This document shows, piece after piece, positions 1 through 8,772 of a DNA stretch of 64,000 nt. Each line of letters starts with the position of its first letter. Position 1 is the stretch's first letter. Source of the DNA: Paenibacillus sp. LS1 (lineage in GTDB: Bacteria; Bacillota; Bacilli; Paenibacillales; Paenibacillaceae). Both the position numbers and the translations under genes were made by a program. The stretch covers positions 124,001-188,000 of the forward strand of contig NZ_JAPDOE010000001.1 in assembly GCF_026013365.1 (NCBI RefSeq), written 5' to 3'. Under the pieces are notes generated by a model, which ran no database searches, had not been told where the DNA came from, and worked only from the letters and a program-made list of their open reading frames with translations.

Positions 1-2
1 TT

Positions 3-1247
3 CAGAAGATTGCCGAGGCAATCGGCATTCCGGATGTGATCTATTTTAATCGTTTATTTAAAAAGCATGTTGGCCTTTCACCAGGTCGTTTCAAACAAAA
101 ATGTATCGCCCTGCCAACCGGTCAGAATAATGCTATCCGAGAATCAGAATTGTCCATTGTCAGTCCCCTGCATCGCGGTTATGATCCTATTGATGATGAT
201 AATTATTATCAATACAAACCCAAAGGAGAATCACTTACATCTATGAGAGCGAGAAAACCCGTTGCATTGCTTTTGATGCTAAGCCTTACATTATTAATAT
301 CAGCCTGTTCCCCTTCTCAGGGCAATTCAGCAACAAGCAGTAATGGAACAAACGGTAACAATGCTCCAACCACCGAAGTCGCGCAATCCACCGAATCAGC
401 AGTACAGGAACGTGTTGTTAAACATCCTTGGGGAGAAACGGTCATCAAAGGTGATCCTCAGCATATTATTTCGTTGTTCCCGGCTGCAACGGACTATTTG
501 TTAGCACTCGGTATTGTACTCCAGGCAGCATCCAGTAATGAGGAGGGAAGTGATCAGTTTCCTACCTACCTGTCCGATCAACTTCAAGGAAAAGAAAATC
601 TGGGCTGGCAGGTTGATCCCAACTACGAAAGCATATTGGCGGCAGAGCCAGACCTGATCATCGGTCAGGATTTCATGAGTGATGCCTATGACAGCCTCAG
701 CAAAATTGCGCCTACCTTGCTGGCAGAGAAGCTGCAGGACGAGCAAGGTATTATTCGTATGAAAACCAGCCTGTTACATATGGGAGATATGTTAGGAAAG
801 ACGGATCAGGCCAAACAAGTCATTGAAGAATACGAGAAGAAGGCTGCAGAAGCCCGCGAGGAAATCAAGCAATCCATCGGAGACGAAACCGTAATGTTCC
901 TGCGTTTATCCGATAAAGAAGTGCGTTATTACAGTAAAAGAAACTATGAAGTTCTGTACGACGATCTCGGCCTGACACCTCCTGTATCCATACCTGACCC
1001 GACGGATTCAATGAAAGTAATCTCCATGGAGTCGTTACCATCGATTAATCCGGATCATATTTTCCTGTTGTCATCAGACGAGAATGAAACGACAGAACTG
1101 CAAAAAACAGCAGTGTGGAGGAGCCTGAATGCTGTTAAAAATAACAATGTCTACATCGTTGACTACGGCTTGTGGTTCCAAGGCCCCGGAGGACCTATCG
1201 GACAGACCAAGATTATTGACGAAGCGGTAAATTTCCTTACCCAATAA
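3..1247 (+). CDS. AraC-type HTH tail in frame with an iron-siderophore-binding lipoprotein (5' partial)
   Basis: The frame is open from the window edge. It first encodes the end of an AraC-type helix-turn-helix domain (QKIAEAIG...FNRLFKKHVGLSPGRFKQK), then a linker of about 45 residues. From ATG 243 it encodes a lipoprotein signal peptide (LLMLSLTLLISAC) and a FepB/BtuF-type siderophore-binding protein of 334 aa, which is a full-length size for that family. There is no stop between the two parts. AAAGGAG at 222-228 could start the lipoprotein alone, but its 14-nt gap to ATG 243 is long. The product is therefore either a fusion (cytoplasmic regulator, membrane segment, outside ligand domain) or two overlapping translation products. 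Ferric-siderophore binding is inferred from the family (HPWGETVIKGDPQHIISL, PDLIIGQ). No transporter subunits are adjacent on the visible side. Confidence 0.8.
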   Translation, partial: QKIAEAIGIPDVIYFNRLFKKHVGLSPGRFKQKCIALPTGQNNAIRESELSIVSPLHRGYDPIDDDNYYQYKPKGESLTSMRARKPVALLLMLSLTLLISACSPSQGNSATSSNGTNGNNAPTTEVAQSTESAVQERVVKHPWGETVIKGDPQHIISLFPAATDYLLALGIVLQAASSNEEGSDQFPTYLSDQLQGKENLGWQVDPNYESILAAEPDLIIGQDFMSDAYDSLSKIAPTLLAEKLQDEQGIIRMKTSLLHMGDMLGKTDQAKQVIEEYEKKAAEAREEIKQSIGDETVMFLRLSDKEVRYYSKRNYEVLYDDLGLTPPVSIPDPTDSMKVISMESLPSINPDHIFLLSSDENETTELQKTAVWRSLNAVKNNNVYIVDYGLWFQGPGGPIGQTKIIDEAVNFLTQ

Positions 1248-1278
1248 ATAAGGAAACGAGACAGGGGGATTAACGCAT

Positions 1279-1869
1279 ATGGAAACGTCCGTCGTGGAGA
1301 AGCTCATTCGTGAACGAAGAACCATTCGTCAGTTCAATGGCAAAGCGCTGGCGAAAGAAACGATCATACACTTGCTCGAAGCTGCCGTGTGGGCACCCGT
1401 GCATTCCCGTAAAGAGCCTTGGCGCTTCATTTTATTTGTGGAAGAAGGTCGGAAGCAATTCGCTGATGCCGTACTGCATACGTTCTCCAAGGATGAGCGA
1501 GAGCGATGGGGAGAGAAGCTGCAAAAAGACTATTGTGTTTCCATCCAAGCTCATCTGCTTGTTGTGATCGAGGCCGATCCGAGACAACGGGTGTGGGAAG
1601 ATGCTGTGGGCGCAAGTGCTGCGTTTATTCAGAATATACAACTTCTGGCATGGGAGCAGGATATCGGCGTTGTGTGGAAGACAAATGAATATAATTTCGA
1701 TCCTGATTTCTACGCCAAGACCGGTGTAAGACCAGGGGAGAGAATTGTAGGCACACTTCATCTGGGGTACTTTGATCAGGATAAGATTCCCAAGCCTCGT
1801 CCTCGTACTCCAGTAGAAGAGTTATTGACCTGTGTCTCGCTGGCAGGAGAAGACGTGCAACAGCATTAG
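1279..1869 (+). CDS. Nitroreductase-family FMN oxidoreductase
   Basis: A 196-aa protein of the nitroreductase fold, close to the usual family length. The N-terminal RRTIRQFNGK segment and the APVHSRKEPWRFILF segment are the typical FMN-contacting parts, and the C-terminal half carries GVVWKTN and RPGERIVGTLHLGY. Such enzymes are cytoplasmic NAD(P)H-dependent flavoproteins that reduce nitro groups, quinones or related electrophiles; the substrate cannot be read here. The gene lies 31 bp after the siderophore-binding ORF and ends at a strong terminator, so the two are probably co-transcribed. The ATG follows ACAGGGGGATTAACGCAT. Confidence 0.85.
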   Translation: METSVVEKLIRERRTIRQFNGKALAKETIIHLLEAAVWAPVHSRKEPWRFILFVEEGRKQFADAVLHTFSKDERERWGEKLQKDYCVSIQAHLLVVIEADPRQRVWEDAVGASAAFIQNIQLLAWEQDIGVVWKTNEYNFDPDFYAKTGVRPGERIVGTLHLGYFDQDKIPKPRPRTPVEELLTCVSLAGEDVQQH

Positions 1870-1925
1870 TTGTCATTAGTAGCGTAATATCAGATGTTCA
1901 AAAATTCATAGAATATTTCTCACCA

Positions 1926-1949
1926 AGCCGCTAAATTAGCGGCTTTTTT
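1926..1949 (+). terminator. Rho-independent terminator
   Basis: AGCCGCTAAATTAGCGGCT hairpin followed by six T. It ends the siderophore-binding/nitroreductase unit. The same stem-loop and first T residues recur at 21876-21899. Confidence 0.9.
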
Positions 1950-1975
1950 GACGATCTTTGGATTTTGCGTAACAG

Positions 1976-2383
1976 TCAGGCTTTCATTTTGTTCCAATGT
2001 CCCGGATTGGTATCATCTGGGATGATTAAGTTAATAATATCCTGATAATGATCTGCTTTATTGATCATATATTGAACTCGTTGTTGGGCTTCTTCCAACT
2101 GAGCAAGGGCGGCTTCTTTCTGCCGTAAAATGATCTCATAACGCGCTTGTATGGTTGAGTTTCCCTCAAGGCAAAGATCCACATATGCTTTAATATGTTC
2201 AACAGACATACCGCATTGTTTCAGATATTTTACGCCCGTAAGCCAGTTTACGGATTCTTCGTCAAAAAGACGGTTGTTGTTTTTGTCGCGCTGCAGATTT
2301 GGAACAAGTCCTTTATCTGTATAGAAACGAACCGTATGTTCGGACAGATCGAGCAGTTTGGCGACTTCTTTGACGTTATACAT
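1976..2383 (-). CDS. MerR-family transcriptional regulator
   Basis: A 135-aa MerR-family protein. Residues 1-70 form the winged HTH (MYNVKEVAKLLDLSEHTVRFYTDKGLVP) and residues 75-120 a coiled-coil dimerisation helix rich in Q, E and A. It lacks the C-terminal metal-binding cysteine loop of CueR/ZntR proteins; its two cysteines are Cys57 and Cys71. The gene is divergent from an aldo/keto reductase, and the shared region has a MerR-type promoter with the dyad between the -35 and -10 elements. It most likely activates the reductase in response to an electrophile or aldehyde, as AdhR does in Bacillus subtilis (inference). The RBS AAGGAG lies 8 nt before the ATG. Confidence 0.9.
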   Translation of the reverse strand: MYNVKEVAKLLDLSEHTVRFYTDKGLVPNLQRDKNNNRLFDEESVNWLTGVKYLKQCGMSVEHIKAYVDLCLEGNSTIQARYEIILRQKEAALAQLEEAQQRVQYMINKADHYQDIINLIIPDDTNPGHWNKMKA

Positions 2384-2435
2384 GACGAAACTCCTTATGT
2401 TTTCAAGTATGGAATAAAAAAATGATAGAAAAAGG

Positions 2436-2466
2436 TTGACTTCGAGTTACTCGAAGGTGATAGCCT
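2436..2466 (+). promoter_or_regulatory. MerR-type promoter and operator for the aldo/keto reductase
   Basis: TTGACT (2436-2441) is a good -35. A 19-bp spacer, the over-long spacing typical of MerR-activated promoters, leads to a weak TAGCCT -10 at 2461-2466. The 17-bp dyad CTTCGAG-TTA-CTCGAAG occupies 2440-2456, between the two elements. Confidence 0.75.
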
Positions 2467-2533
2467 AAGTATAGTTTAAGGTTATTAGACTGTAAATCTC
2501 AAAAAAACAATAACTAACAAGGAGTGTCAGTCG

Positions 2534-3388
2534 ATGGAATTTGTAACGTTGAATAACGGAGTTAAGATGCCTATTTTGGGATATGGTGTGTACCAGATTG
2601 CTGATCAGGAAGAATGCGAGAAATGTGTGCTTGATGCAATCAGCGTGGGATATCGTTCTATTGATACAGCGCAAGCATACCGTAACGAAGAAGCGGTGGG
2701 CCGTGCTATTCATAAAAGCGGAGTGCCTCGAGATGAATTTTTCATCACGACCAAGGTGTGGATTTCAAATGCAGGATATGAAAAAGCCCAAGCTTCCATT
2801 GAAGAATCTCTGCGGAAACTCCAACTGGAATATCTGGATCTGGTCCTGATTCATCAACCATTTAATGATTATTATGGAACATATCGCGCAATGGAAGAGT
2901 TATATAAAACGGGGAAAATCAAAGCCATCGGAGTAAGCAATTTCTATCCGGACCGATATATCGATCTTGTTCAGTTCAGCGAAGTCGTACCGGCAATCAA
3001 TCAAGTTGAAACCCATGTGTTCAATCAGCAGACAGAGGCACATGAGATCATGAAAAAATATAATACGCAGATTGAATCCTGGGGACCATTTGCGGAAGGA
3101 AAAAATGACTTATTTACGAACGCAACGTTGCAGGAAGTAGGTCAAAAATACAACAAATCGACAGCCCAAGTCGCTCTGCGCTTCTTGCTTCAAAGAGGCG
3201 TGGTTGTTATTCCGAAAACGGTCAACAAAAATAGAATGGAAGAGAACTTCAATGTGTTTGATTTTGAATTGACTTTGGAGGATATGGAAAAGCTAGCAGC
3301 TCTGGATACAGGAACAAGCTCCTTCTTCTCGCACTATGATCCTCAAACCGTAGAGTTCTTAACTGACTACGGCAAGAAAGGACTGTAA
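2534..3388 (+). CDS. Aldo/keto reductase
   Basis: A 284-aa NADPH-dependent aldo/keto reductase, full length for the AKR5-like bacterial group (YvgN/YtbE-type). All four catalytic residues are visible: Asp and Tyr in [11 protein letters not shown], Lys in FITTKVW and His in LVLIHQPF. The C-terminal nucleotide-phosphate-binding part is [22 protein letters not shown]. It reduces aldehydes or ketones in the cytosol; the physiological substrate is unknown. It is divergent from the MerR gene and ends at its own terminator, so it is monocistronic. AAGGAG stands upstream of the ATG. Confidence 0.93.
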   Translation: MEFVTLNNGVKMPILGYGVYQIADQEECEKCVLDAISVGYRSIDTAQAYRNEEAVGRAIHKSGVPRDEFFITTKVWISNAGYEKAQASIEESLRKLQLEYLDLVLIHQPFNDYYGTYRAMEELYKTGKIKAIGVSNFYPDRYIDLVQFSEVVPAINQVETHVFNQQTEAHEIMKKYNTQIESWGPFAEGKNDLFTNATLQEVGQKYNKSTAQVALRFLLQRGVVVIPKTVNKNRMEENFNVFDFELTLEDMEKLAALDTGTSSFFSHYDPQTVEFLTDYGKKGL

Positions 3389-3440
3389 TCCGACTTATTC
3401 AATATCGTGCTCATTGGAGACTAACTTGTGAAATTCCCAC

Positions 3441-3470
3441 AAACCAGACAGATCATCTGTCTGGTTTGTT
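3441..3470 (+). terminator. Hairpin terminator after the aldo/keto reductase
   Basis: AAACCAGACAGAT pairs with ATCTGTCTGGTTT. The T tract is short and interrupted (TTTGTTGT), so termination may be incomplete. Confidence 0.7.
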
Positions 3471-3645
3471 GTATTACAGGAAGAGAACCTCAGTTAACCA
3501 GCTGTTCCTGTTACGATCGTTGTAGCAATATAGGTGGTGGTCAATCGTTGTAAAAGGTCGTATATTATTAATATGTGGATTGTGGGAGTGAAGATGCACC
3601 ACATCGCAAAATGATAAACGATTTTACATAGAAGGACGGGGAAAT

Positions 3646-4779
3646 ATGGATTTTAAACCACTAGCTTCATTTATTGACCGCATGACATCCTGGCGCGTAC
3701 CGTGGGCGGAGGTGCTGGTGATGCATCGAAATGATACCGTTTTCCATTATCGTAATGGTTACGCTAACCTGGAGGAGAAAACGCCCATCGGCGATGGAGC
3801 GATCTTCAATCTATACTCCATGACCAAAATCATGACCTGCGTTGCAGGACTGCAACTGGTGGAAAGAGGGGAAATGCTGTTAAGCGATCCGTTGTCCGAT
3901 TATCTGCCAGAGTATGCTGAGATGACGGTAAAGAAAACGATGGCGAACGGGGAGATCCGACTGGAAAAGGCGACAAGAGCCATTACAGTACGTGATTTGT
4001 TCACCATGACCGCCGGGTTCTCGTATGACGTTGGTTGTCCAAGCATTCAGGAAGACGTAAAAAGAACCGATGGTGCATTGCCGACACGCGACTTCGCGAA
4101 AGCGCTTGCGAAAGAACCATTGCTGTTTGAACCAGGGACACACTGGAACTACAGCATGTGCCATGATGTACTGGGAGCCTTGGTGGAAATTGTAAGTGGC
4201 AAACGATTTGGTACCTATCTGCGGGACGAAATCACGGGACCACTGGGTATGAACGACACAGCGTTCAATCTGAACGATGAGCAGCAGTCGCGCCTGATTC
4301 CGCAGTATGCTTACAATGATGAGCTTGAGAAGGCTGTACGTATGGATGGTAACGGGTTCCGTGTAGGTACCGAGCTGGAGAGCGGCGGTGCAGGGTTGTT
4401 ATCAACCGTTAGCGATTATGCACTGTTTCTGAACGCGCTTACTGGTCGTGGTACAAGTCCAGAAGGCGTACGTATTTTGTCTCAAGCTTCAGTGGAACTG
4501 ATGCGAACAGATCATCTAAACGAGATGACCCGCGGTGATTATTCCTGGGATCATATGTATGGATACGGCTATGGATTGGGTGTCCGGACACATATCTCTA
4601 AAGCAGGCAGTGGCTCACTTAGTCCCCTTGGTGAATTTGGGTGGAGCGGCGCTGCTGGTTGTATGGCCATTATTGATCCGGATTCAGAACTTACGGTCAT
4701 GTATGCACAGCACCTGCTGAACAGTCAGGAACCATACGTTCAACGCCGCCTACGTAATGTGGTTTACTCCTGCTTGTAA
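3646..4779 (+). CDS. Serine hydrolase (class C beta-lactamase / esterase-like family)
   Basis: A 377-aa protein of the beta-lactamase-related serine hydrolase family. The SxxK nucleophile motif is Ser58-Met-Thr-Lys61, and the Tyr-Ser-Met triad (YxN-type second motif) occurs in HWNYSMCHDVLG. A glycine-rich segment EFGWSGAAG near the C terminus takes the place of the KTG/HxG motif. No signal peptide is present, so a cytoplasmic esterase or amidase is more likely than an exported beta-lactamase. It stands alone between terminators. A second, secreted member of the family lies at 27022-29127 and is not a recent duplicate. Confidence 0.85.
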   Translation: MDFKPLASFIDRMTSWRVPWAEVLVMHRNDTVFHYRNGYANLEEKTPIGDGAIFNLYSMTKIMTCVAGLQLVERGEMLLSDPLSDYLPEYAEMTVKKTMANGEIRLEKATRAITVRDLFTMTAGFSYDVGCPSIQEDVKRTDGALPTRDFAKALAKEPLLFEPGTHWNYSMCHDVLGALVEIVSGKRFGTYLRDEITGPLGMNDTAFNLNDEQQSRLIPQYAYNDELEKAVRMDGNGFRVGTELESGGAGLLSTVSDYALFLNALTGRGTSPEGVRILSQASVELMRTDHLNEMTRGDYSWDHMYGYGYGLGVRTHISKAGSGSLSPLGEFGWSGAAGCMAIIDPDSELTVMYAQHLLNSQEPYVQRRLRNVVYSCL

Positions 4780-4806
4780 ATGATATCTTAATCGTATTTA
4801 CTTAAA

Positions 4807-4830
4807 GAGCCGCTAATTAGCGGCTTTTTT
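4807..4830 (+). terminator. Rho-independent terminator
   Basis: AGCCGCTAATTAGCGGCT is a perfect palindrome followed by six T. It ends the serine hydrolase gene. Confidence 0.9.
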
Positions 4831-5074
4831 CATGTTATATGGATCGAAAACGATTCATTAGATTGTTATTTCTTTATTAGAAAGGGTATGTTATCATTCT
4901 TAGGAAAATAGTACTAGCAGGAGGATATGCTTATCGAATATTAACCTATATTTATTTACATAGTTTGATCAAGATTACACGTTAGCAAGTACCTTTTTGA
5001 ATGTTGAGATTGTACACGGTTTAAAATTAGAAAAGCCTACTAGATTTTATTCTTTACTCAAAGGAGAGTCAACG

Positions 5075-6214
5075 ATGATACACCCTAAGCACCAATCAAA
5101 ATGGGCTTCTCTGGCCTTACTTACCTTATTCGTCTATGTTCTGAGCGCATTGCTGCTACCACCCCATGCTGATGCCAAAGGAGAGCAAATCTCCGCCAAA
5201 CAGCTCGAAAGCATGAGCCGGCTTTCATTTACGCTTCGTGATGCCAAGCAAACGGCTTATACTGTTTATATTTTTGCTTATGATGAACAGAAGAGTATGC
5301 TGACCGAAGAAAATGGTTGGACTAACAATAAAAAAGGCGACAAGAGTTATTCAGGAACGTATCGTGCGGCCTTGCTGAAAAAAGGTGCAGCATACGGAAC
5401 AGTCCAAGCAGCAAAACTGGATCTGAATACGATTATTTTGCCTCAAACCTGGAACTTCGTTGTGAAGAGCAAAGAGGCTGGTACACCAGATATGCTGATG
5501 ATCACTGACTGGGGAACTTCTAATTTCAATGAGGTGAAAACGTATATTGTTCGTTCTGGGGAATTGCGCCGTGTAACATTTGTCGATAATAAGGGTAAAA
5601 AAATCGACGATTCCTACTCTGCAAGCAGAGATGATGGAATCCGTACTCTTTCAGGTGCCCGAGTACAGTTCAAAAATTACAACAACCTTCAATTCGTCTA
5701 TGGAGTTAACACGTTTAAGCTGAATGTGAACAAATTGGAATTGCGATTGGAAGATACACGTAACCTGCGTTCAAAAGCTTGGCCGAACTCGGGTGTTGGT
5801 GATCGCGCTTACCTGAAAAGCCTGAAGGAAGCCGCTTTAAAGGGTGCATTGCCAGGCCGGACGGACGTTAAGATTGGCATGACGCTTCAAAATGCGCAAA
5901 AAAAACTGGGGAAACCAACCTCTCGTTCAAACGAGGAATGGGGAGCGTTCTATTATTATTCTAAATTCGGCGTCGGGTTTGATTCATACATGCACGAGCT
6001 TACCAATAAATCACGTATTGCCGTTTTTGATTTGTACAATGAGAAGCAGAATCTTTCACCATGGAATGTGAAAATATGGATGGGGAAACCTTCCTCAGAA
6101 TACTACAATGAAGTGGTTGGTGGTTATGAGATGGTATACGAGTTAGGTAATCACGCCATTGTATTCAACTATGAGGAAGAAGAGGACTTGATTGACTTTA
6201 CGAGTATATATTAA
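5075..6214 (+). CDS. Secreted protein of unknown function
   Basis: A 379-aa protein starting at ATG 5075, chosen because AAAGGAG stands 8 nt upstream; the frame is open 26 codons further up without a site. Residues 1-34 are a classical signal peptide (SLALLTLFVYVLSALLLPPHADA) with an AxA-type cleavage site and no lipobox. The middle part is beta-rich with no motif I recognise. The last 110 residues (GRTDVKIGMTLQNAQKKLGKPTSRSNEEWGAFYYYSKFGVGFD) resemble the lipoprotein/DUF4309-like domain in which a short helix precedes a Gly-Lys-Pro turn; this is a weak similarity. The gene is flanked by terminators, so it is a single-gene unit. Confidence 0.75.
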   Translation: MIHPKHQSKWASLALLTLFVYVLSALLLPPHADAKGEQISAKQLESMSRLSFTLRDAKQTAYTVYIFAYDEQKSMLTEENGWTNNKKGDKSYSGTYRAALLKKGAAYGTVQAAKLDLNTIILPQTWNFVVKSKEAGTPDMLMITDWGTSNFNEVKTYIVRSGELRRVTFVDNKGKKIDDSYSASRDDGIRTLSGARVQFKNYNNLQFVYGVNTFKLNVNKLELRLEDTRNLRSKAWPNSGVGDRAYLKSLKEAALKGALPGRTDVKIGMTLQNAQKKLGKPTSRSNEEWGAFYYYSKFGVGFDSYMHELTNKSRIAVFDLYNEKQNLSPWNVKIWMGKPSSEYYNEVVGGYEMVYELGNHAIVFNYEEEEDLIDFTSIY

Positions 6215-6264
6215 GGTATAACATCGTAAGAAACGAAAGTATATCGTATTGGTATATACATGAA

Positions 6265-6290
6265 AAGCCGCTGATCAGCGGCTTATTTTT
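6265..6290. terminator. Terminator between convergent genes
   Basis: AAGCCGCTGATCAGCGGCTT followed by ATTTTT. The stem is symmetric, lies between convergent genes and may serve both. Confidence 0.8.
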
Positions 6291-6314
6291 TATCCATGGC
6301 AGTGGTTGCGTAGT

Positions 6315-7283
6315 CTATTTTATTGGAGTGTTATTAGCGCTTTGCACAGAACGTACACGATTGACTAAATAAATGCCGACCGACACAAACAGCAATGCGG
6401 CCAGATTTTTCAATTCCAAAATTGTTTCCCCCAGGAATAACGCTGATAATAAGGCGCCAAACACAGGGATAAGGAAGTTGTATACAGACACTCTTCCTAC
6501 TTTGTTATATTTGAGAAGCATATTCCACAAACAAAATGCGACAGATGACAGCAAGGCCAAGTAAATCAAGTTACTGGTGGATTCCAGGGTGAAATGGGTG
6601 ACTCGACCGCCGAGTGATAGACCTAACAGCGTAAGTACCAGTCCGCCGACGAACAGGCTGACCCCTGTTATGATCAGAACATCGATCGTAGCGGTGAGAC
6701 GTTTTGCGTAAAGGGCTGTGACGGAAAAAACAAGTGCGGCAATAATTACGAAGCCTTCGCCTGTGAATGAAAAGGAAAAAGCAAGCAGATCCGTATGGAA
6801 GTTCACGATGATCACGCCGACGAATCCGAGCAAGCAACCAACGATTTTATTTCTGCTTAATTTGTCGTTCTTATAAATGAAGTGCGCCAGAACCACGCTG
6901 AAAAAGGTCGTCGTTGCATTCATAATGGAGCCTTTGACACCCGTCGTATTGGCTACACCAACGTAGAAAAACATATATTGCAAACCCGTTTGCAATATAC
7001 CTAGCATGATAAGGCTTGTCCACTGAGGCCTGGACAATTGGAGTTTCTGTTTTCTAACAATACGAGACAGGAGCAAGAGCAGCATACCCGCCAGTGTAAA
7101 TCGGTATCCGGCAAATACATACTTTGAAGCAATATCTTCCGGCAGAATGTTAAATGCAATATATCCAAGTTTGATGGACGGGTACGCACTTCCCCATAAC
7201 AAGCAACACAGGCTTGCCACGAGCATGACAAAAATGGGATCACTAAACTTACTTGGTTTCTCAAGGGCATTTCTCTCTATCAC
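6315..7283 (-). CDS. DMT-superfamily (EamA) transporter
   Basis: A 322-aa membrane protein with about ten hydrophobic helices in two EamA repeats, the usual size and layout for drug/metabolite exporters. The first helix carries LCCLLWGSAYPSIKLGY and the second repeat contains VAFCLWNMLLKYNKVGRVSVYNFLIPVFGALLS, both typical. The cargo cannot be predicted. The start is GTG, with GAGGAGAAG upstream. The divergent or upstream TetR gene at 7444 may share control, but it lies on the same strand with a 160-bp gap, so this is uncertain. Confidence 0.9.
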   Translation of the reverse strand: MIERNALEKPSKFSDPIFVMLVASLCCLLWGSAYPSIKLGYIAFNILPEDIASKYVFAGYRFTLAGMLLLLLSRIVRKQKLQLSRPQWTSLIMLGILQTGLQYMFFYVGVANTTGVKGSIMNATTTFFSVVLAHFIYKNDKLSRNKIVGCLLGFVGVIIVNFHTDLLAFSFSFTGEGFVIIAALVFSVTALYAKRLTATIDVLIITGVSLFVGGLVLTLLGLSLGGRVTHFTLESTSNLIYLALLSSVAFCLWNMLLKYNKVGRVSVYNFLIPVFGALLSALFLGETILELKNLAALLFVSVGIYLVNRVRSVQSANNTPIK

Positions 7284-7443
7284 TTTCGATCTTCTCCTCG
7301 CATTTCATGCACATATGTATGTATGAATCTATTAATATCCTCACTGACCATATCACATAACGCCAATGTTTGTAATCATAATTAATAAACCGCTCTTCAG
7401 CTGATAAGATTATAAAGAATTAACGGTTCATGAGGAGTCTATG

Positions 7444-8004
7444 TTATAGATTCCTTTCTAATAAAATCCCAACTTGTTCTGCGACAATGTGAGGTTGCCG
7501 GGGTAATCCATTCGTGAAATAGGATTCCACGATACCAACAATTGCTGTACCAAAGAACGTGAGAATCACTTCTTTCGTTAGTCCTTTATTTTTTCCCTCC
7601 GTTACATTCACCTCATCTTCCAGTTCTTCGATGACGAGAGCGAGGAAGCGACTGCGGAAAAAAGGGGCTCCTTTACTCCGTATCATAGCTGAGAAGAATG
7701 AATAGTGACTTTCAAAATAATTGAACCACAGCACATTGCTTTCTATAAAATCCAGATTGGATGCTTCCCTGCACAATTTTCTTAGTTCATCGATATGTTC
7801 TTCAATTAATTTATCCAGCAAGTCGAATTTGTCCGAATAGTGATGGTATATCGTTCTACGGCCGACATTTGCATAATCAGAGATATCTTGCATTGTAATG
7901 GTATCAAAAGGTTTCTCGTTCATGAGTTTGATAAAAGCGGATTTGATCGCTTCCTGAGACTTAAGTATTCTTCGATCTGTGATAGAAACGATAGTAATCA
8001 CCAT
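7444..8004 (-). CDS. TetR-family transcriptional regulator
   Basis: A TetR/AcrR-type regulator. The HTH is at roughly residues 10-60 (RRILKSQEAIKSAFIKLMNEKPFDTITMQDISDYANVGRRTIYHHYSDKFDLL), followed by an all-helical ligand domain containing the C-terminal TetR_C region typical of Firmicutes (YFTNGLP). The frame is open up to 8055. ATG 8004 is chosen because related proteins have about ten residues before the RR motif; a TTG at 8028 with AGGGGA upstream is an alternative. It is divergent from the cupin gene, with a long palindrome between them, which suggests autoregulation and control of the cupin gene. Confidence 0.85.
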   Translation of the reverse strand: MVITIVSITDRRILKSQEAIKSAFIKLMNEKPFDTITMQDISDYANVGRRTIYHHYSDKFDLLDKLIEEHIDELRKLCREASNLDFIESNVLWFNYFESHYSFFSAMIRSKGAPFFRSRFLALVIEELEDEVNVTEGKNKGLTKEVILTFFGTAIVGIVESYFTNGLPRQPHIVAEQVGILLERNL

Positions 8005-8106
8005 TCTTTCCAGAGAGTAATTGCACAAATGTTGTCCCCTTGCGCAATAAGGCACAGATCGGGTTCATTTGATCCTTGCAGAGGCAGTGCAATTATTTTA
8101 TATTAT

Positions 8107-8136
8107 ACACGAATGTGCGATATCGCACTTATGTGT
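8107..8136. promoter_or_regulatory. Candidate TetR operator (long palindrome)
   Basis: GTGCGATATCGCAC (8115-8128) is a perfect 14-bp palindrome. It is extended by ACAC (8107-8110) and GTGT (8133-8136) at symmetric positions. On the minus strand TATAAT (8102-8107) overlaps its edge, so binding would block the regulator's own promoter. Confidence 0.65.
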
Positions 8137-8188
8137 TTTAAATAAAATGAACACAATTCGTTAAAATAATTCATTGGAGGTACTCGAA

Positions 8189-8602
8189 ATGGCTAAACAT
8201 GAAGAAGTTAAAGATGGAGTTATTTTCCCGGTAGGAGAAAAAAACGAAGCATATGCACAATATTTTGTAGGGCAAAGTTATCTCCAATCCTTGGTTGCTG
8301 ATCCCAAAGTGAATGTGGGTGTTGGGAATGTAACGTTTGAACCGGGATGCAGAAATAACTGGCATATCCACCGTGGTGGATTTCAGCTGTTGTTAGTGAC
8401 TGGTGGGGAAGGTTGGTATCAAGAAGAAGGAAAACCTGCTCAATTCCTAAAAGCCGGCGATGTTATTGTGACTCATGATGGTGTGAAACACTGGCATGGG
8501 GCCGCTAAAGATAGTTGGTTTGAACACATTGCGATCACTGCGGGCACACCGGAATGGTTGGAACCTGTGACAGATGAAGTTTATGGGAATGCTACAAAAT
8601 AA
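8189..8602 (+). CDS. Cupin-domain protein
   Basis: A 137-aa single-domain cupin starting at ATG 8189, 8 nt after GGAGG. The first cupin motif is NNWHIHRGGFQLLLVTGGEGWYQEEG, with the metal-binding histidines in HIHRGG, and the second is LKAGDVIVTHDGVKHWHGA. The terminal part, WFEHIAITAGTPEWLEPVTDEVY, matches the small cupins often found beside carboxymuconolactone decarboxylase-like proteins. It is probably a metal-binding enzyme or binding protein acting on a small electrophile; the substrate is unknown. It is divergent from a TetR gene, and an NAD(P)-binding reductase follows in convergent orientation. Confidence 0.85.
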   Translation: MAKHEEVKDGVIFPVGEKNEAYAQYFVGQSYLQSLVADPKVNVGVGNVTFEPGCRNNWHIHRGGFQLLLVTGGEGWYQEEGKPAQFLKAGDVIVTHDGVKHWHGAAKDSWFEHIAITAGTPEWLEPVTDEVYGNATK

Positions 8603-8682
8603 ATCGCAATTAATGTGATCAGGAATATGGCAAAAGGTGACTGAATGTCATCTGGTAAGCCTTCTGTAATGATAGGGAAGTC

Positions 8683-8718
8683 AAGAAAAGCCTTACCGAG
8701 ATCGGTAGGGCTTTTCTT
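8683..8718. terminator. Bidirectional terminator
   Basis: AAGAAAAGCC pairs with GGCTTTTCTT around an inner CCGAGATCGG stem, between convergent genes. It gives A/T tracts on both sides. Confidence 0.8.
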
Positions 8719-8772
8719 GCTTACTACTTATAAAAGAATGATGAGTAAGACGAGGGATAGAATTCCTAAGCG

